Shown here: piece by piece, positions 60,801 to 64,000 of the stretch | Numbering within the stretch: position 1 is the first letter of the stretch | How the letters are laid out: each line of letters begins with the position of its first letter | Assembly (NCBI GenBank): GCA_943735955.1 | Contig: OX030969.1 | Location: 2,738,087 to 2,802,086, forward strand | Source of the DNA: Piscicola geometra | Taxonomy: Eukaryota; Annelida; Clitellata; Hirudinida; Piscicolidae | DNA length: 64,000 bases | Reading direction: 5' to 3' | The notes under the pieces: generated by a model | The model's input: the letters and a program-made list of their open reading frames with translations, nothing else | Database searches by the model: none | What the model was told of the DNA's origin: nothing | Position numbers and translations under genes: made by a program

Positions 60801-62163
60801 TCTTCAACGTCTAACAAAAACCTGGTGAACAATTTTTTGTGGTGTTTTTGAAGATGGTTTTTCATTCCACAAACAGTCTGCTTCCTAGGCTGTGTTCTAC
60901 CTAAAGAAGATAACTTTAAACATGTATTACCAACAGGCTTTGCTTTGGTCCGACTGACATTTTGTAAAAAAACTTCCAAATAGGATTCAACGACATTCTC
61001 ACCATTTATTTTCGAATTAATTAATCGAAGCTAAATCTTCTCGTTTTTTTGACTTATATACAGTGTTTTTCAAAGAATGGATATCTAGAATTCCACATGC
61101 TTGTATATTTTATTCGAACAATTAGTCACTTAACAATTGTCACCCATAAATCAATTAACAGTGATATCTAATGGATATCTAATAGAGATGAGAATCGAAC
61201 TCAAACTTAATAGTTTGAGTTCGATTGAGAATATACAGATACTTACTTTTGACAACATTTTTCAAATAAATTTTAAAAAAAGTTGAAGTTGCTTTAAAAA
61301 GTTTTGTTAAATATCATCATTGAACGTATCCAAATTAACTTAAATTTCAAATACAATGGTTGTTGTTCTAGATGCTTGTATATGTTATTCGAATAATTAG
61401 TCTAATGACACCCATAAATCAATCAACCACGATATCTAATAGATATCTAATAGAGAATTGAACCCGAACTTAATAGTTCGAATGAAGATACTGATTTATC
61501 AGATAAACTACATAAATAATAAAAATTTCGGTTTTTCGGTAAATATGAGACCCATTTTGGCCGAAACCGAAAATGAACCGAAATTACAAAATTATTTTTA
61601 GCCGAAACCGAAAAATGACCGAAATAGTAAATTTAGATTCGGCCGAAACCGAAAAATCGCCGAAACCGAAACAAAACCGAATTTCGGTCGGTCTCTAGTA
61701 ATTAGAATATTTTTAATGCTCTGAGACATTATCGTGGTGAAGTTTGTGGAAAGTATTTCATTAATAAAAAATAAATTTTCAAATTCAAATATATTTTTTA
61801 ATAAAAAAAAGAATAAAATAAAGTCCTAATTACAAATTAGGCTATTTAATAATAATAAGAATAATAAAATAATTGAATTCAAAACAAATAATAAAATGAA
61901 GAATTAAACACACACAAAAATTTATTACATAGGAAAAAAATATTAAATGTGAAATCAATAATATAATAAAAATCAATCATTGAATAAAAAATCAATTATT
62001 CAATATTGAAAATTTTATAATACGAATATTATAATTTGAATAGTTCTATCAAATTTTTTATTCTAAAATTACTATTTTATACTATTGTTAAATTAACTTA
62101 TACCACCTTGCGTGGGGATTTTTGCTTCAGAAGGAATTGTTTTAGTTGTGCTGCTTTGTGATC
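51829..62163 (-). CDS. Unit 4: lectin-type receptor, 3' exons only (partial)
   Basis: Visible exons are stalk 62163-62107 (SQSSTTKTIPSEAKIPTQ), stalk 60155-60099 (SQSRTTKTIPSEPKIPTQ), TM 53636-53561 (PFSYMKWFIIAFLLSAIFF) and tail 53425-51829 (532 codons). Each stalk exon is 57 bases and phase 1-1, so one or both can be used. The tail begins FFGKDNAGDERVEEMELQAE, keeps LAYPGVKIND and DYEWNDDD, and then holds nine consecutive 24-residue units of the type KPLQRNREGS...; its closest relative, the unit 3 tail, has one. After these come HRKRHHTKSKIKKHSKK and a C-terminus FNFFKDKFWKKK. Signal and lectin exons would lie beyond base 64000, if present. Two further stalk pieces (near 58320 and 59550) are truncated. 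Confidence 0.75.
53637..54248. other. Unit 4 intron, homologous to unit 3 intron
   Basis: Bases 53650-54125 match 33700-34240 closely. No separate gene is recognised. Confidence 0.6.
54249..55250 (-). pseudogene. RTE/RTEX-like LINE, 3' half of ORF2
   Basis: One frame read from 55250 down encodes MLFADDAALVSHTEEHLQQL (RT catalytic ADD), GLTISIKKTNIM, FTYLGSVITSS, then a single stop at 54927 where relatives have Trp (KRV-stop-TNNQLTR). It continues YQACVLSTLLYGSETWTTYA, LRCLRRILGITWQDKV, RRLRWLGHVRRMEEGRIPKD, KDVCKRDFKLTGID and a C-terminal Cys/His cluster (CSRCSRDCRSRIGLLSHSRS). Everything 5' of the RT catalytic box is missing. The single nonsense change indicates a fairly young remnant. It lies in the unit 4 TM-stalk intron. 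Confidence 0.85.
55996..56981 (+). mobile_element. Mariner/Tc1-type transposon remnant
   Basis: The ends are inverted copies: GTGGGCCAAAAAAACATGCA at 55997 and TGCATG-like GGCATGTTTTTTTGGCCCAC at 56955-56974, each followed inward by ATAACTTTG/CAAAGTTAT. Inside, 56630-56890 encodes a decayed C-terminal transposase: FQQDGDH (second catalytic Asp), FPTNLWLPKSPDLN-like bases, LIIVWNEQSVIDDAIKNWRK. Much of the interior is replaced by AT repeats (CATATTAAAATTGTTACTTTT). The left end is shared with unit 3 at 34.6 kb. Confidence 0.75.
57030..57535. repeat. 26-base AT minisatellite
   Basis: About 19 tandem copies of AATATTCGAATTAAATTTTA plus AAAAAT. Confidence 0.9.
57880..58090 (+). pseudogene. hAT transposase fragment
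   Basis: Plus strand reads SRYQTKSDVGLEKFLLVWWK, QHEGIYPTLLKQESTSHLLH, LQFQINVYSACQ. It parallels the hATC fragment at 3779-3998 (LVWWQQHEGAYPALAK) at base level, but is frame-shifted in its second half. It is a dead copy of the same hAT subfamily. Confidence 0.6.
58180..58640. repeat. Truncated stalk-exon cassette and TTTAAATCGTTTGATT repeats
   Basis: Bases 58225-58335 match the intron flank of the stalk exon (GATACCACCTTGCGT at 58319), but the exon itself is lost after TTGCGTA. Then come about five copies of a short repeat with core ATCGTTTGATTAATTTAGAT. Confidence 0.65.
58640..59400. repeat. AT minisatellites (19-base and 16-base units)
   Basis: First, copies of TTATTTAATAAAAGGTCAA (58660-58760), then more than 30 copies of ATATTTTATATTAAAT (58820-59345). 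Confidence 0.9.
59480..59600 (-). pseudogene. Truncated stalk exon cassette
   Basis: TGATACCATTTTGCGTAGGA then ATTTTTGTTTCAGAAG matches the 3' half of the stalk exon at 60099; the 5' half is absent. The donor is also changed (AATGG instead of GGTGG). Confidence 0.6.
60192..61697 (-). mobile_element. hAT transposon with CCGAAA subterminal repeats
   Basis: Exact 8-base target duplication GTAATTAG at 60184-60191 and 61698-61705. The ends TAGATCGACCG and CGGTCGGTCTCTA are imperfectly inverted. Paralogous sequence at 59.69 and 35.22 kb (TATAGTAATTAGAATA) gives the empty site. Both ends hold GGCCGAAACCGAAAT units in one orientation. Inside, on the minus strand, are a BED-type zinc finger part at 60734-60979 and, at about 60540-60660, a hATC segment: AARKYLSAPPTSVPSEQLFS then, after a one-base shift, QIYADRRSNLLGENVEKL. 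The central transposase is missing. Confidence 0.9.
60734..60979 (-). pseudogene. BED-finger N-terminus of hAT transposase
   Basis: 81 codons. VCGMKNHLQKHHKKLF carries the C-terminal part of a BED-type finger (the C-x-M-x2-HL-x2-HH pattern). The upstream Cys pair of the finger is degenerate (one C in GNTCLKLSS). It belongs to the hAT at 60192-61697, whose hATC part follows downstream on the same strand after a large deletion. Confidence 0.6.
61706..62092. other. Duplicated stalk-exon intron cassette
   Basis: Homologous to 59700-60090 (AAGTCCTAATTACAAATTAG and the TTGAATTCAAAACAAATAA runs). AT-rich, non-coding. Confidence 0.6.
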
Positions 62164-62269
62164 CTTTTAAGGGATTTTTTGTCATGTTATAGGAATTAAA
62201 AGATTTGTAATGCTCGAGACATTTTCGTGGTGATAGTTTTAATTTTGTGGGAAAATTTTCATTAATTAA

Positions 62270-63500
62270 AAAATAAATTCTCAAATTCAAATAATAAATA
62301 AAGAAAATAAAGTTCTAAATAAATTCTTAAATAATGAATGAATTAATTGAAGTCCTAAACACAAATTAAATTATTAATAAATGATAATAATAAAAGATAG
62401 AATTCAAAATAAATTATTAATAAATAATAATAATATAATAATTGAAATCAAAATAAATTATTAATAAATGATAATAATGAAAAGATTGAATTCAAAGTAA
62501 ATTATTAATAAATAATAATAATATAATAATTGAAATCAAAATAAGTTATTAATAAATGATAATAATAAAAAGATTGAATTCAAAATAAATTATTAATAAA
62601 TAATATTAATAAAAAGATTGAATTCAAAATAAATTATTAAAAAAAAATAATAACAATAAAAAAAATGAATTCAAAATAAATCATTAAAATGAAGAGTAAT
62701 ACACACAAAAAATATTAAATACAAATTGTGAACAAATATGGGAAATAGCAAAAAAATTATTAAAAAAGGAACAAAGTATTAAAAAAGGAAAAAATTATTA
62801 AAAAAGGAACAAATTATTAAAAAAGAGAAAAATAATTTAAAAAGAAACAAATTATTAAATAAAAAACAAATTATTAAATAGGAAACAAATTATTAAATGA
62901 AAATAAATTTTGAAATACTAAGTAATTTTTGAAATACAAAATAATTTTTGAAATACAACATAATTTTTGAAATATAAAATAATTTTTGAAATACAAAAAT
63001 AATTTGTGAAATACAAAATAATTTGTGAAATACAAAATAATTTGTGAAATACAAAATAATTTGTGAAATACAAAATAATTTGTGAAAAACAAAATAATTT
63101 GTGAAATACAAAATAATTTGTGAACTACAAAATAATTTGTGAAATACAAAATAAATTTTTAAATACAAAGTAAATTTTTAAATACAAAATAAATTTTCAA
63201 ATAAAAAATAAATTTATAAATACAAAATAAATTTATAATTACAAAATAAATGTATAAATACAAAATAACTTTATAATTACAAAATAAATGTATAAATACA
63301 AAATAAATGTATAAATACAAAATAAATTTATAAATACAAAATAATTTATTAATACAAAATAAATTTATAAATACAAAATAAATTTATAAATACAAAATAA
63401 ATTTATAAATACAAAATAAATTTTTAAATACAAAATAAATTTATAAATACAAAATAAATTTATAAATACGAAAAAATTCTTAAATACAAAATAAATAATT
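62270..63500. repeat. AT minisatellite field
   Basis: Successive tandem families: AATAATAATAAAAAGATTGAA (62340-62690), ATTATTAAAAAAGGAACAAA (62750-62890), GAAATACAAAATAATTTGT (62910-63140), and AATACAAAATAAATTTATA (63150-63470). No gene. Confidence 0.88.
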
Positions 63501-63534
63501 AACTCAAGAACTTATAAACTTGAATATAATAGGG

Positions 63535-63735
63535 GGTCGCTTCACAACGCCCAATTATCATAAAGACCAAGCTCGCTCACCTTCACAATACCTAACCCTC
63601 ACAACACCCAACCATCCCAACTCTTTACTACCACGACGGCCAACCATAGCAAAGCCCAATATTCACAACGTCCAACCTTCGCCAAGCCCAATATTCACAA
63701 CATCCAACCACTAAAACGCCCAACTATCACAGCGC
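63535..63735 (+). repeat. CCCAAC-type short repeat
   Basis: Irregular copies of ACAACGCCCAACTATCA/ACAACATCCAACC. The 64-codon frame across it is a repeat artefact. Confidence 0.55.
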
Positions 63736-64000
63736 CCAAACATCAAAACCACAAATTTTCATGTACAGCTGATTAGGATCCACACTAACCTATCCCTGAC
63801 CCTCATAACAATACATTTAACTAAACTTTGCTCGATCATACGAGGACTTCTATATACACGCAGGCGGAACTCAAAAAAACTATTTTATTAGATATGGCTC
63901 TAGAATTTCAAAAATCTAAAAAACTAAAAGAATGCTGACTTACAATGATTAGAAAAAGAACCACTGAGCATAGGAAATGTGGAGATGCTGTGATCGTTCC
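63736..64000. other. Window end, nothing recognised
   Basis: No lectin exon or signal-peptide exon of unit 4 could be found up to the last base. Confidence 0.4.

Noticed and set aside
63520..63714. 64-codon Pro/Thr-rich frame
   Set aside because: Low-complexity CCCAAC repeat, no other support.

Overview
The window looks like AT-rich nuclear DNA from an invertebrate animal. Genes carry GT-AG introns with standard codons. The extracellular modules (F5/8C or F-type-lectin-like, fibrinogen C-terminal, PAN-like) are metazoan, and the repeats are typical of animals: a CR1/L2-like LINE, RTE-like LINEs, hAT, P-element and mariner DNA transposons, tRNA-derived SINEs and a degenerate TTAGGG-type block. 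I cannot name the species or phylum from sequence alone.

The backbone is a tandem array of one gene family on the minus strand. Each complete unit is split over six or seven exons. Exon 1 is a signal peptide, exons 2 and 3 are the two halves of a discoidin/F-type-lectin-like domain, one or two short basic 'stalk' exons follow, then an exon encoding a single transmembrane helix, and finally a long lysine-rich tail exon. From high to low coordinates the units are: unit 4 (tail 51829-53425, TM exon near 53.6 kb, stalk exons at 60.1 and 62.1 kb, lectin exons not in the window); unit 3 (ATG 40216, stop 32468, with a frame-breaking deletion in exon 2); unit 2 (27188-21330, intact, 565 codons); unit 1 (18804-9626, intact, 592 codons); unit 0 (ATG 1291, lectin exons only, rest before the window start). 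In units 1 and 2 the six predicted exons add up to a multiple of three with every junction in phase 1, which strongly supports the model.

Between units 0 and 1, on the plus strand, lies a six-exon gene (5439-8404) for a secreted or membrane-anchored protein with a PAN-like N-terminus and a fibrinogen-related domain. A small secreted Cys-rich (PAN-like) family is scattered around 32.0, 41.7-42.6 and 44.7-45.4 kb. All three families are recognition-type extracellular proteins, so the region reads as a lectin/immune-type or cell-recognition cluster; that role is inference.

The remainder is repeats. Transposons pile up in the intron between stalk and TM exons: a P-like element at 13604-15936, a hAT at 23184-24726, a hAT at 60192-61697 and a mariner at 55996-56981. 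Long AT minisatellites fill 36.1-38.0, 47.0-51.3, 57.0-57.5, 58.6-59.4 and 62.3-63.5 kb. Simple repeats are (GT)n at 5.0 kb, (CAAT)n at 19.4 kb and (TA)n at 30.0 kb.
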